Numbered from the stretch's first letter, positions 47,314-58,744 are shown. The stretch is DNA of 64,000 nt from Haematobia irritans (GCF_050003625.1 NC_134398.1:69634891-69698890), one strand, 5' to 3'. The notes: a model not told the origin generated them from the sequence alone. Made by a program: numbers and translations.

Positions 47314-47366
47314 TATATTAAAAAGTTCAACTTGTTTACAAATGTTATTGCATAACCAAAAACTAC
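47314..47366 (+). repeat. 53-bp flanking direct repeat, left copy
   Basis: Starts TATATTAAAAAGTTCAACTT and ends CATAACCAAAAACTAC. It is identical to 49169-49221. See finding. Confidence 0.9.
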
Positions 47367-49168
47367 ACTGTTAGAGAAATATGTTTTTCATATGTTCCGA
47401 TATAAACAAAATGTGTTTCGGGCACAATTTTTAAACCCAATATGTAATGTTCCTAAACTAACACTAAATGTTTAGGACATCTATGTTAATATGTTAGAAT
47501 ATATTATGTTTGGGGCATGAATGTTTCCTAAAAATAATATGTGTGAATGCAAACATATATAAATTTACAAATTTCGACTAAACATACATATGAAATAGAA
47601 AGAAATAGAGATGGAAACCGGGAGAGTTGACGAAAGATATCAACATAACACAGCGAAAGAATCAAAAGAGAACAATTTCTGTGAAACCTCTCGTATGTTG
47701 TTTCGGAAAACTGTTTTATGATAAGGCCAAAAATTTGATATGCTTAGACTTAAGCATTATTATTTTTATTTTTAGTTAATTTGAATATTAGAATGAGTAT
47801 TCGGAGTAAAGAGAATAGACATTCGGAACCAAGAGACTAGACATTTGAAAAAAAAAAACAGCATGTGTTTTCGCCTTGAGAGCAGAATTTATGTATATGT
47901 GTTTTTGTTTTGTTTATCATTTTGGCATTATGGGCACAATTTTGTTCTTGGTTCGTTAAAAGAAATCAGAGGTCTTCATAAAAATAACGAAAGGGCACTA
48001 TACTCTTTTTAGAGTTGGGACAGTAAAATGAAATAAGGAGGAAATAGTGAAAAAATACACAGTAAAATGTATAAAAACAAAGTTTAGTTCCTCTTTATTA
48101 ATAAGTAGTAATAAATAGTCCAAGAGGAGTTGACGGACGCCTTCAAATATAAAAGCGGGCATTAAGTTCGAGTTTTGCAGCTAAAACAATTTAAAAAGTT
48201 TAATTTCTTTAAAATAAATTATTAAAGAAAAATAAAAGGCATTTTAAAGCGATGGTGTTAAATGCTAGTAAAAAACTGTTCACGCCTAAATAAATTTATG
48301 TTTATATTATAAAATTATTTATGTATGTTTATACTCGACTCCACGTTCTCCCTTTGTTAGAGTTTTTGAATTTCTTCCAAATTTTAAAGTTTTGTTCCAA
48401 AAACAGTTTTTTGTTACAAAATCGTTATTTTTGCAATAAAAAAAAATATTTTATCCAAAAATCTGTCAATTTCGTTTATGTCAAGCACTGTTACTGACTA
48501 TAAATCTTTAAAAACCCACATTTCGAAGTTTCATTATAAAAATTTAATATAGTATAAATATAAATGTGTAAATTAAAAAAAAAGTGTTCGGTCGGAGCAG
48601 GGATTGAACCCACGACCCTTTGCATGCAAGGCAGACATGCTAACCACTGCTCCACGTGGCAAACAAATTTATGTTTCTGTTAAATAATGTTATGTTTGCA
48701 TGGGCTCGTGGGCGCTGCCCATAATGTAACTTATAACGATAATTATCTACTGGTGACTATACCAGCTACGTAGTCCAGTGTGTTGGCTTACAAACTGTTT
48801 GGATAGTGTGTTGGCTTACAAACTGTATGGTCCTCGGTTCGATTCTCCGTGCAGGCGAAAGGTAAAATTTTAAAAATTTATAAAAGTGTGTAATTTCTTC
48901 AACATTATTTGTATTAAAGAAAAAGGTGCCAAGAACTAAAATATTTCGTGGAAGTGAAAATTACGAGTATGTTAGGCAATGAGCATAATCGTCTTTGGGA
49001 AAAATTCTTCCAAGCATATAATATTTTTGGGCTCAAAACTCTTCCAAACATATAATATGTTCACATAAAACAAACATATTAATGTTTCGGCAGTGTCCAA
49101 TAATATATGTGCTTCCTGCAAAATATGTTTGAAACATATGTTAAAGAAGCGATTTTTTTGTGAGGGTG
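47367..49168 (+). mobile_element. long relative of the TIR/tRNA-like family between 53-bp repeats
   Basis: Left end ACTGTTAGAGAAATATG, right end ATTTTTTTGTGAGGGTG. From 48340 it parallels 35870-36480 (TTTGTTAGAGTTTTTGAATT). It includes the minus tRNA-like module (CAGGGATTGAACCCACGACC, 48599-48618) and a plus module with a duplicated GTGTGTTGGCTTACAAACTG (48777-48830) before GGTTCGATTCTCCG. The left ~950 bp is specific to this copy. No gene. Confidence 0.65.
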
Positions 49169-49221
49169 TATATTAAAAAGTTCAACTTGTTTACAAATGT
49201 TATTGCATAACCAAAAACTAC
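49169..49221 (+). repeat. 53-bp flanking direct repeat, right copy
   Basis: Identical to 47314-47366. Confidence 0.9.
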
Positions 49222-49252
49222 TAATTGTTCTTTAATGTTCGATATTTTTTAG

Positions 49253-49345
49253 AGGTTCAATGTGTACCATTAGACTTTTTGGACTTACTTCAGCAGAAAT
49301 TCGATTATCACATAGACCCGGAGTTAATAATTTATAATTTTATTC
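49253..49345 (+). CDS. possible cassette exon of the CATIP-like gene
   Basis: After a good acceptor (CGATATTTTTTAG) a 93-nt stretch (31 codons, phase-neutral) continues the frame of the exon ending at 35100: VQCVPLDFLDLLQQKF, DYHIDPELIIYNF. It would leave at a weak donor ATTC|GTATCA in the phase required by the exon at 49509. The gene is also in frame without it, so this may be an alternative or cryptic exon. Confidence 0.3.
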
Positions 49346-49508
49346 GTATCAGCAGAACATTTTAACAAACTACTGGCTTTTCAGCAGTATGATTGCTGTT
49401 CCAAATTAGCAGATTGTTGTTGTTACAGCAAAAATACACCCATTCGCGAACAAATCTTTCTGAATTTAGACAAAAAATTAATTGAATATAAATTCAAAAT
49501 ATTTCCAG

Positions 49509-49972
49509 GTAAAATCCTACGTTGCCATCTGACGATACTCCAAGAACGCAAACAGATTAAAATGTTTCATCGAACATTTCAAAATGCCATAAGAGTTGTA
49601 AATACCCAATATTTCAATAATTATCCTCAGGAAATCTCGGAAACCTTTTACACTGCGAATGGAAAAATTATTCTACATTATTGGCATGGCTTTCAATATG
49701 TTCTGCACGAAACCAAAGGCTTTGCAGAGACTAAGGAGCGCATCGTGCCAAAACTGGAACTAATGTGGCGTTCTCAAAATGAGTTGCTCAATAAATATCG
49801 CCTACAAAAGAAACTAACCTACGAACATGCTACGGACTACTTCAATGACCATCCTGAATTGTCCGATTTTCTCATGGATTTCGTATTAAATGTGATTAAG
49901 TATAAACCACAAAATGTTTTGGAATTCACTGTGAATTTTTTTCAAAAATTCCGTCCACTACCAAAATATTAG
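49509..49972 (+). CDS. CATIP-like protein, last coding exon
   Basis: Acceptor AATATTTCCAG (AG at 49507-49508); its first two bases complete the glycine codon opened at 35100. It encodes 153 residues to a TAG at 49970-49972. Visible blocks are KILRCHLTILQERKQIKMF, EISETFYTANGKIILHYWHG, and a lysine-rich helix region ELLNKYRLQKKLTYEHATDY. Last comes a C-terminal helix pair HPELSDFLMDFVLNVIKYKP plus QNVLEFTVNFFQKF, which has the pattern of the RIIa-like dimerization/docking domain found at the end of CATIP. The three exons give about 392 residues, near the roughly 390 I recall for the vertebrate protein. A role in cilia or sperm flagella is inferred from the family. An alternative is another R2D2-domain axonemal protein. 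Confidence 0.75.
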
Positions 49973-50128
49973 CAAATCCTTCAAAATGTACTTGCAACCC
50001 TTGTTTGGCAAACCAAATTTCTTCAACTTAGAAGATATGGAATAGATTTAGGTGTATGAACTTGTTTTCAATAGATATTCATATGGAAACTCCTTAACAA
50101 CAACAGAGTCGACTGTTTATTGTGTCAA

Positions 50129-50134
50129 AATAAA
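50129..50134 (+). terminator. poly(A) signal AATAAA of the CATIP-like gene
   Basis: AATAAA lies 157 bp after the stop codon, in AT-rich sequence, and upstream of the next gene's start at 50247. The distance is plausible for a short 3' UTR. Confidence 0.5.
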
Positions 50135-50246
50135 TTTTAAATTCATTTGCTTCATTGATTTTGGTGTTTTAGTTTTATTTTATATATTTCTAATAAATTT
50201 CATTAGTTTTCTTCGTACGTCCATAGTGAAGTGATTGTCCATCCTC

Positions 50247-50276
50247 ATGGCTTCCTGTGAAGAATGCTGTCATGAA
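50247..50276 (+). CDS. small unknown gene, exon 1
   Basis: ATG in ATCCTCATGG gives MASCEECCHE and ends at donor GAA|GTAAGA. The product is not recognised; the exon is cysteine-rich. It lies 275 bp downstream of the CATIP-like stop on the same strand. Support comes from the clean phase-0 junctions of this and the next exon. Confidence 0.5.
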
Positions 50277-50357
50277 GTAAGAATTCATTAAATATTACCT
50301 TCGATTACAAGATATTAGTAATATTTAATATATATAAATGTGTGTGTGTATTTCTAG

Positions 50358-50438
50358 GAACCTATTCCTCCGGCTGAAGGGGAAGGCATTCATGAAATCC
50401 ATCCTGTGGAAGAAGTACCCAGGGAAGGCTATTTTGCC
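50358..50438 (+). CDS. small unknown gene, exon 2
   Basis: Acceptor TGTGTATTTCTAG, 81 nt in phase 0 (EPIPPAEGEGIHEIHPVEEV, then PREGYFA), donor GCC|GTAAGT. The proline/glutamate-rich, hydrophilic sequence suggests a disordered segment. The 81-bp first intron is of typical fly size. No family is recognised. Confidence 0.55.
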
Positions 50439-50493
50439 GTAAGTGTTCAGTGTTTCATTAGATTTGAATTGCGTATGGTTACCGGAACACAAG

Positions 50494-50540
50494 AAAGTTG
50501 TTGAAATTGAAGAAATTGTCCTGACTCACGCTGATGAAAA
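50494..50540 (+). CDS. small unknown gene, exon 3, cut by a repeat
   Basis: After a 55-bp intron (acceptor GGAACACAAG) the frame continues as KVVEIEEIVLTHADEN, again in phase 0. No donor site follows; DINE tail sequence (GTCATTCCGTTTGT) begins at about 50543. Either the coding sequence is truncated by that insertion or a donor was lost. Confidence 0.4.
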
Positions 50541-51700
50541 CAGCGTCATTCCGTTTGTCATTCGGACATATAAAGTATATATATTCTTGATCGGGGAGAA
50601 ATTCTAAGACGATATAAGCATGGAGCTATCGTCCTGAAATTTGGAACAGAATCGTCTTTTGTCTGCACGCAGGCCAAGTTCGAAGATGGGCTATATCGGT
50701 CCAGGTTTTGATATAGCTCCCATAAAAACCGATCGCCCGATTTGGGTTCTTGGGCTTATAGAAATCGTAGTTTTTATCTAATTTGCTTGAAATTGGAAAT
50801 GTAGAGGTATTCTAGGACCATAAAGAGGTGTGCCGAAAATGGTGATTATAGGACCAGGTTTTGATATATCCCCCATATAGACCGATCTCCCGATTTTAAT
50901 TCCACGGCTTCTATAATTCGTAGTTTTTACACAATTTGCCTGAAATTCGAAATCTAGAGGTATTCTAGGACCATAAAGACGTGTGCCGAAAATGGTGATT
51001 ATCGGACCATGTTTTGATATATCCCCCATATAGACCGATCTCCGGATTTTATTTCTTGGGCTTCTAGAATCCGTAGTTTTTATCCAATATGCCTGCAATT
51101 GGAAACCTAGAGGTATTCTAGGACCATCAAGAGGGTTGCCGAAAATGGTGATTAGCGGACCATGTGTTTGATATAGCATCCATATAGACCGATCTGCCGA
51201 TTTTACTTCCACGGCTTCTATAATCCGTAGTTTTTACCCAATTTGCCTAAAATTGGAAATCTAGAGGTATTCTAGGACCATAAAGATGTGCGCCGAAAAT
51301 GGTGATTATCGGGCCATGTTTTGAATAGCCCCCATATTGACCGATCTCCCGATTTTTCTTCTTGGGCTTCTAGAATCTGTAGTTTTTAGCTAATTTGGCA
51401 GAAATTGGAAATCTAGATGTATTCTAGGACCATAAAGAGGTGTGCCGAATATATTGTGAATCGATACAGTTTTTGATATAGCCCCCTTATAAACCGGCCC
51501 TCCGATTTGGGGTCTAGATTCAACAACTACAATAGATGTACTGAATATTGTGTGTATCCCTCCATGTTTTTGGCATAGCCCCCATTAGACCGATCAAATT
51601 GAAAATATACTGGCATTTTAGACCCACAAAAAAGAGTATATGATTTTGTTTTCATCGATCCATTTGGTAAGCCTCGGGGTTGCCATTTTGATCCGATCGG
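50541..51700 (-). mobile_element. DINE-1-like repeat, subfamily C
   Basis: Tail at left without its terminal hairpin (GTATATATATTCTTGATCGG at 50576-50595), then about six ~155-bp units (GAAATCTAGAGGTATTCTAG, CATATAGACCGATCTCCCGA). The head is missing. Frames on the minus strand (50778-51212) are repeat-derived. Confidence 0.8.
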
Positions 51701-51714
51701 ACCTAAATTGGTTT

Positions 51715-51935
51715 TCAAAATTTGTAAAAATACAATTTTGATAAAAATTTATCACAATTTTCATAGAAATAAAATTTTGCCAAAATTTTGTACAGAAATA
51801 AGCTTTCAAAAAATTTTGTTTAGATACAAAATTATGCAAAAATTTTAAAAAGAAATAGAATTTTGCGATAACTTTCTAGAGAAAAACATTTTTGGCTAAA
51901 TTTTCTATAGAAATACAATTTTGGCTTGCCACTTT
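51715..51935. repeat. AT-rich palindromic minisatellite
   Basis: Units of AAAATTTTCTATAGAAATA and TTTTGCCAAAATTTTG. It adjoins the DINE, as at 4285-4735. Confidence 0.7.
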
Positions 51936-52310
51936 TTGAAAATTCCCAACGTTAACGCTGGTGGGCATACTATCGAAATTAACATTGTGGACATTTACCT
52001 GGCCGCTTTTATAGTTCACACAAAATCGTTGCTGAAGATGACGCTGATATTCGAAGCAATTATCACTGATTCCTCCAAAGGCAGCTCTTTCGAATAAAAC
52101 ACAAACTGCTTGTCATTATTTTGGTAGTGACAATTGTCGTAGTTATTGTTTTTGCACACCAAAAGAATTTTCTTCGTAAAAAGAACTAAAAAAGTACGAA
52201 ATTTGTCATTGTTTTACAACCAAAGAAACTTTCCTTTAACCCTTTGACGACGAATGTGACATATATTTCCCATTTCGTATTTCCGTTGTAAAATCTACAT
52301 TTAAACAAAA
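51936..52310. other. unassigned DNA
   Basis: No gene or element end recognised. Confidence 0.4.
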
Positions 52311-53460
52311 CAAGTAAGGAAAGTCTAAAGTCGGGCGGGGCCGACTATACTATATCCTGCACCACTTTGTAGATATAAATTTTCGATACCATATCACATC
52401 CGTCAAATGTGTTGGGGGCTATATAAAGGTTTGTCCCAAATACATACATTTAAATATCACTCGATTTGGACAGAATTTGATAGACTTTTACACAATCTAT
52501 AGACTCAAAATTTAAGTTGGCTAATGCTAATGGAACATAATTTTAGTAAAAAAAAATATGGGAAACATTTAAATCTGAGGCAATTTTATGGAAACTTCGC
52601 AAAAGTTTATTTATGATTTATCACTCGATATATATGTATTAGAAGTTTAGGAAAATTAGAGTCATTTTTACAACTTTTCAACTAAGCAGTGGCGATTTAA
52701 CAAGGAAAATGTTGGTATTTTGACCATTTTTGTCGAAATCAGAAAAACATATATATGGGAGCTATATGTAAATCTGAACCGATTTCAATCAAATTTGGCA
52801 CACATGACTATACTGCCAATTGTACTTCTTGTGCAAAATTTCAAGCTAATCGGGATAAAACTCTGGCTTCTGGCTCCATATTAGTCCATATCGGGCGAAA
52901 GATATATATTGGAGCTATATCTAAATCTGAACCGATTTCAATCAAATTTTGCACACTTGACTATACTACTAATTGTACTCCTAGTGCAAAATGTCAACCA
53001 AATTCGGCCACAAATCTGGCTTCTAAATCTGAACCGATTTCAATCAAATTTTGCACACTTGACTATACGACTAAGTGTTATGTTTGTACAAAATTTCAAG
53101 CAAATCGGTATAAAACTCTGGCTGCTGGGTCCATATTAGTGCATATCGGGCGAAAGATATATATGGGAGCTATATCTAAATCTGAACCGATTTCTTCCAA
53201 AATCAATAGGGTTCTATTCTGAACCAAATTAGGAACATGTGCCAAATTTGAAGGCGATTGGACTTAAATTGCGACCTAGACTTTGATCACAAAAATGTGT
53301 TCACATACAGACGGACGGACGGACATGGTTATATCGACTCAGGGACCCACGCTGAGCATTATTGCCAAAGACACCATGTGTCTATCTCGTCTCCTTCTGG
53401 GTGTTACAAACATATGCACTAACTTATAATACCCTATTCCACAGTGTGGCGCAGGGTATA
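52311..53460 (+). mobile_element. DINE-1-like repeat, subfamily B, complete
   Basis: Head CAAGTAAGGAAAGTCTAAAG, then units, then the tail CAGACGGACGGACGGACATG and terminal hairpin ATTCCACAGTGTGGCGCAGG. It is followed without a gap by a second subfamily-B body starting ATATGGGAAACATTTAAATC. Confidence 0.85.
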
Positions 53461-53712
53461 AATATGGGAAACATTTAAATCTGAAGCAATTTTAAAGAAA
53501 CTTCGCCAAAGTTTATTCACGATTTATCGCTCGATATATATGTATTAGAATTTTAGGAAAATTAGAGTCATTTTTACAACTTTTCGACTAAGCAGTGGCG
53601 ATTTTACAAGGAAAATGTTGGTACTTTGACCATTTTTGTCGAAATCAGAAAAACATATATATTGGAGCTATATCTAAATATGAACCTATTTCAACCAAAT
53701 TTGGCACGCATA

Positions 53713-54630
53713 CACGCAAAGAAAAAAAACGTTTGGAAAACGTGTACCGAAAACGTTTTTCTTTTGTTAGAGTTTTTTGAATTGCTTCGAAAATTGTAAA
53801 CTTTTATCACCAAAAAAATTCGTTTGTTACAAAATTTTTATTTTTTCAATAAAAAAAGTTATTTTTGAAATAACAACACAGTCCATTTCGTTTATATCAA
53901 ACACTGTTCTTTTCTGACTTTAGGTCTTTAATAAGACACATTTTACAGTTCAAAATTTAATATAGTACAATGTAATGTTGAACATTTTTTCGGAATCTTC
54001 CGAATATATCTGGAATATATGTAAAAAAACAAAAGCAAAAAAAAAACTTTGCCCGAAGCAGGGATCGAACCCACGACCCTTGGCATGAGAGTCGGACGTA
54101 GCTACCACTGCTCCACGGTGCCAAACTAAATGTTTGTTTCTGTTAAATAAACTTTGTTTATTCGGTTCGTGGGCGCCGCAAGCTATGCTATATAAATATA
54201 ACTTATATGGATATTTATCTATTGATGACGATAACAGGTACATAGCTCAGTGGTTAGTGTGTTGGCTTACAAAGTGCATGGTCCGCGGTTCGATTCTCCG
54301 TCCAGGCGAAAGGTAAAAAAAATTTTAAAAATTTATAAAATCGTATAATTTCTTCTACATTGTTGGTATTACAGGAAAAGGTGTTAAGAACTAAAAATCC
54401 TCGTGGATGTGAGAAAGATGTGAGGGACAATGCAATTAGCAAGAAAATAATGTTTTTTTTTGAGCTAGTCTTTATGAAATTGTTTTTACATCCTGGAAAA
54501 GAATAAACGTTTATCACAAAGAGTACATACTTTTCTTCCAAATACACTTCCTTACAGCGAAAAGCAAATGAGAAACGAACTTTGTTTGTCTAAAAGTTCG
54601 TTTGGGAGGAAAGAATTATTTTTTTGCGTG
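53713..54630 (+). mobile_element. TIR/TA element with two divergent tRNA-like modules, copy 3
   Basis: 918 bp; TA at 53711-53712 and 54631-54632. The empty site GCACGCATAGCTACAATGC is seen in the related DINE units at 15070-15088, proving transposition with TA duplication. Ends CACGCAAAGAAAAAAAACG and TTTTTTTGCGTG. Confidence 0.88.
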
Positions 54631-54961
54631 TAGCTACAATGCTAATTCTACTCCCTGTTCAAAATTTGAACTAAATCGGATCAAAAAATTGGCCTCTGTG
54701 GTCATATGAGTGTAAATCGGGCGAAAGCTATATATGGGAGCTATATCTAAATCTGAACCGATTTCTTCCTTTGAAGTCGATTGGACTAAAACTGCGACCT
54801 ATACTTGATTACAAAAATGTGTTCACGGACAGACGGACATGGCTATATCCAAGGCCGTAGCCAGGATTTTAATTCGGGGGGGTTACACTTAAAAAAAATA
54901 TATTCATATAATCTCATGTGTAGAAAATTTTATTTATGCATAGGTATGTATACAATATTTT

Positions 54962-56514
54962 TATACCCACCACCATAGAATGGTGACGGGGGCATAATAA
55001 ATATCGAAATATCGATTTCCGACTATATAATGTATATATATTCTTGATCAGGGAGAAATTCTAAGACGATATAACGATGTCCGTCTGTCCGTCTGTCTGT
55101 TGTAATCACGCTACAGTCTTCAATAATGAAGCAATCGTACTGAAATTTTGCACAAACTCGTCTATTGTCTGTAGGCAGGTCAAGTTCGAAGATGGGCTAT
55201 ATCGGTCCAGGTTTTGATATAGTCGCCATATAAACCGACCTCCCGATTTGGGGTCTTGGTGTTATCCAATTTTGTTGGTGTTATCCAATTTGCCTGAAAT
55301 TTGAAATCTAGAGGTATTTTATGACCATAAAGAGGTGTGCCAAAAATGGTGAGTATCGGTCCATGTTTTGGTATAGCCCCCATATAGACCGATCTCCCGA
55401 TTTTACTTCTTGGGCTTATAGAAACCGCAGTTTTTATTCAATCTATCTAAAATTGGAAATCTAGAGGTATTGTAGGACCACAAATACATGTGCCAAAAAT
55501 TGTGAGTATAGGTCAATATTTTGGTATAGCCCTTATATAGACCGATCTCACGATTTTACTTCTTGGGCTTATAGAAACCGCAGTTTTTATTCAATTTACC
55601 TGAAATTGGAAATCTAGAGGTATTGTAGGACCACAAATACGTGTGCCAAAAATTGTGAGTATCGGTCCATGTTTTGGTATGGTCCCCATATAAAACGACC
55701 TCCCGATTTGGGGTCTTGGGTTTTTAGAAACCGTAGTTTTTATCCAATTTGTCTGAAATTGGAAATCTACAGGTATTTTAGGACCATAAAGAGGTGTGCC
55801 GAAAATGGTGAGTATCGGTCCATATTTTGGTATAGCCCCCATATATACCGATTTCAAGATTTTACTTCTTGGGCTTCTAGAATCCGAAGTTTTTATCCTA
55901 TTTGCCTGAAATTGGAAATCTAGAGGTATTTTCGGGTCTTAAAGAGGTGTGCCGAAAACGGTGAGTATCGGTCCATATTTTAGTATAGCCCCCATAAGAA
56001 CGATCTCCCGATTTAACTCCTTGGGTTTCTGGAAACCGTAGTTTTTATCTGATTTGCCTGAAATTGTAAATATTCTGGTATTTTAGGCTCACAAAAACGT
56101 GTATCGGATTAAGTTTTTATCGATCCATTTGGTAATGCCTCTATATAGACCGACTTCACTTCTTGAGGGTGTAGAAGGCGCACTGATCATGAAAATTGCT
56201 TGAAACTCAATGTAAAATTTCTATATTTTACTTCTACAGATTTAAGATTTCAAATCAAGACGTTATTTTATAATTTTCTTGCACACTTACAAGAGATGTT
56301 AATGATTTCTTTAAAACTCAAACAAAAATGGTTCTTATAAATCCAGAATCTGATATAGTCCTCATAGGTGAAATCTTTAAATTTATCTTCGGGAATATCC
56401 TCAAGTCCTCAAGCCCTCCTGAAATTTCAAAGGAAACCCTAATATTTGGTTCATGGTGGTGGGTATTTAAGATTCGGCCCGGCCGAACTTAGTGCTGTAT
56501 ATACTTGTTATAAT
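54962..56514 (-). mobile_element. DINE-1-like repeat, subfamily C, complete
   Basis: Tail hairpin (ACCCACCACCATAGAATGGT) at left, GTCCGTCTGTCCGTCTGTCT run, about seven ~150-bp units, and head at right (GATTCGGCCCGGCCGAACTT ... GTATATACTTGT). The spurious frames 55591-55857 and 55669-55923 overlap on opposite strands. Confidence 0.85.
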
Positions 56515-56704
56515 ATTAAATTGAGCCGACGGGCTTTTTGGGCCGCAAATAAATCAATGACTTCTTCAGTCGGCACATTTATTCGGCGATGAACCGACAT
56601 TAATGCCAATCCTTTGAGTCTGCTCTCGCTAGTCGAATTTCTAAGATACGTATTTAATCTCTTCATTGTTGAAAATGAACGTTCGGATGAGCACGTAGTA
56701 ACTG

Positions 56705-57260
56705 CAGGGATAGAAAATGCAGTACTATAGTACTTGTTTCAAACCTTTTTCACCCCGGTCAGTACCGTAGTACCCCCGCGAATGATTTAGTACCTTTTGT
56801 GTAGACATTTTTGAGTCGATATCAGATTTATGGTACAATAGCTTTGACAAAATATTTTAATATTTTGAGAAAGTTTTTATCAACCTTATTTGCTAATAGT
56901 CTTTTACAAATATGGCAAAACAGACATGTTCATGTGGGAAGAAAATTTCGATTTTGTAAAAGACATAGTCAAAAACAGGATTTTATTGAACTTCAAGAAA
57001 GTTTTAGTCGAAAAAAGAATGCGATTCTATATTATCGATTTTTTATTTCGGTAGAAATTGTTGTCAACATTTTATTTCTATATAGAATTTTTGCAAAATT
57101 TTATTTTTATAGAAAATTTCGTCAAAATTTTATTTCAATTGAAAATTTTGTAAAAATTTTATTTCTATAGGAAATTTTTGCAAAATTTTATTTCTATAGA
57201 AAATTTTGTCAAAATTTTATTTTCTTTAAAATTCAGTCTCTTGACAATAATCTTCCAGTG
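56705..57260 (+). mobile_element. truncated copy of the CAGGGATGG hAT-like element
   Basis: Starts CAGGGATAGAAAATGCAGTA. It matches 11618-11760 and includes a short minisatellite block (57060-57240). It ends at AATAATCTTCCAGTG without the right TIR. Confidence 0.7.
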
Positions 57261-57577
57261 ACCAACATTTTTAAAAGAATATGCACGTTTGGAAAAATCT
57301 CTTTATTGCTTCAATCGCTGAATTAGGCAGGTTCTTTTCGCAGGTTTTGCGCCATTTCATTTACACACGTGTGTGTGGCTGTTTCGTTGTTGTTGCTATG
57401 GCCAAACAAAGCGAGTCATGTTCACAAAAAGAACAACAAACACACATAAAAAGCAGAAATACATTTTCCAAAAATGAAATTTGTGGTGCGAGAACAAAAA
57501 TAATTTGTTTTTTTTTCGACCGTCGTTTGACGGGCTTTTCAACTAGTATTCTATGATTTGTGCAAGTTTTATAGGTA

Positions 57578-57928
57578 GGTTAGGTTAGGTTAGGTTATGT
57601 GGCAGCCCGATGTATCAGGCTCACTTAGACTATTCAGTCCATTGTGATACCACAGTGGTGAACTTCTCTCTTATCACTGAGTGCTGCCCGATTCCATGTT
57701 AAGCTCAATGACAAGGGACCTCCTTTTTATAGCCGAGTCCGAACGGCGTTCCACATTCCAGTGAAACCACTTAGAGAAGCTTTGAAACCCTCAGAAATGT
57801 CACCAGCATTACTGAGGTGGGATAATCCACCGCTGAAAAACTTGTTGGTGTTCGGTCGTAGCAGGAATCGAACCCACGACCTTGTGTATGCAAGGCGGGC
57901 ATGCTAACCATTGCACCACGGTGGCTCC
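57578..57928 (-). mobile_element. full-length tRNA-derived SINE
   Basis: 351 bp, minus orientation; GGTTAGGTTAGG tail at left, B-box GGAATCGAACC and A-box region at right. 15-bp target duplication CAAGTTTTATAGGTA (57563-57577, 57929-57943). About 95% identical by eye to 37645-37985. Confidence 0.92.
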
Positions 57929-58287
57929 CAAGTTTTATAGGTAAGCGTTTTTCAAAATAAAACCTCCAGCTTTTCTTCAACATCTTCGATAAGATTTTTC
58001 TATGCAGCTAAAAATATATATTTATTTATATAAAAATATTCATTCATTTCGGGGGGGGGTTTGATCCCCCTCATCCCCCCCCCCCCTGAATACGGCCTTG
58101 GCTATATCGACTCAGGAGCCCACCCTGAGCATTTTTGCCAAAGACACAATGTGTCGACTCCTTCTGGGTGTTGCATACATATGAACTAACTTATAATACC
58201 CTGTTCCACAGTGTGTCGCAGGGTATAAAAATATATTCTACCGACGCAGAACACATGTAGCTATGAAGTTGTAAATTTAAATTGGGG

Positions 58288-58430
58288 TATGTAGGTGGCA
58301 GCCCGATGTATCAGGCTCACTTAGACTATTCAGTTCATTGTGATACACTACATAGTGGTGAAATCCTCTCTTATTACTGGGAGCTGCCCGATTCCATGTT
58401 AAGCTAAATTTCAAGTATAGGTTGTCTGAG
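58288..58430 (-). mobile_element. SINE, 3' half only
   Basis: GGTGGCAGCCCGATGTATCA, CACTTAGACTATTCAGTTCA, TTACTGGGAGCTGCCCGATT; the tRNA-like head is absent. Confidence 0.7.
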
Positions 58431-58744
58431 GTGGCTGTGTTTTTGTTATAATGTGTATCAACTTATCCTTTATCGATAACGGTTTAAATTGACTAATTCG
58501 GCTACATATATGTAAAACTATAGTTTTTCTAAAAAGGTACCGACACTAGTGGGACATATGTGTTCCATTCATCGTCTAGAGTAAAAAAAAATGATCAACC
58601 AACACAATGTGGGGAATGTATGGATACTGATTACTATTATTACCCCCAAAAAACCCTTAAACACTTCTTGGTTTATACTTTTTAACAATAAATTTTTGTT
58701 TGAGAGCTTACACAAAGTGCTCAAAACCAACATGGTCATGAATA
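58431..58744. other. unassigned DNA
   Basis: No gene or element end recognised. Confidence 0.4.

Larger units (their letters stand above)
54850..58100. mobile_element. hAT element with CAAGGCCGTA ends
   Basis: Ends CAAGGCCGTAGCCAGGATTT and, reversed, CAAGGCCGTATTCAGG, followed by G runs (GGGGGGG near 54884; GGGGGGGGG near 58052; C runs near 58072). Exact 8-bp duplication GCTATATC (54842-54849, 58101-58108), within a DINE tail. The interior is a DINE, a hAT-like fragment and a SINE; no transposase is recognised. Confidence 0.88.
53461..58228 (+). mobile_element. second, head-less DINE-1-like subfamily B, split by two insertions
   Basis: The pieces 53461-53712, 54631-54849 and 58101-58228 rejoin to one DINE body and tail (GCGCAGGGTATAAAAATAT at the end). 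The insertions are the TIR/tRNA-like copy 3 and the hAT 54850-58100. Adjacent to 52311-53460 in the same orientation, so this is a tandem DINE, probably by end-to-end insertion or recombination. Confidence 0.75.
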
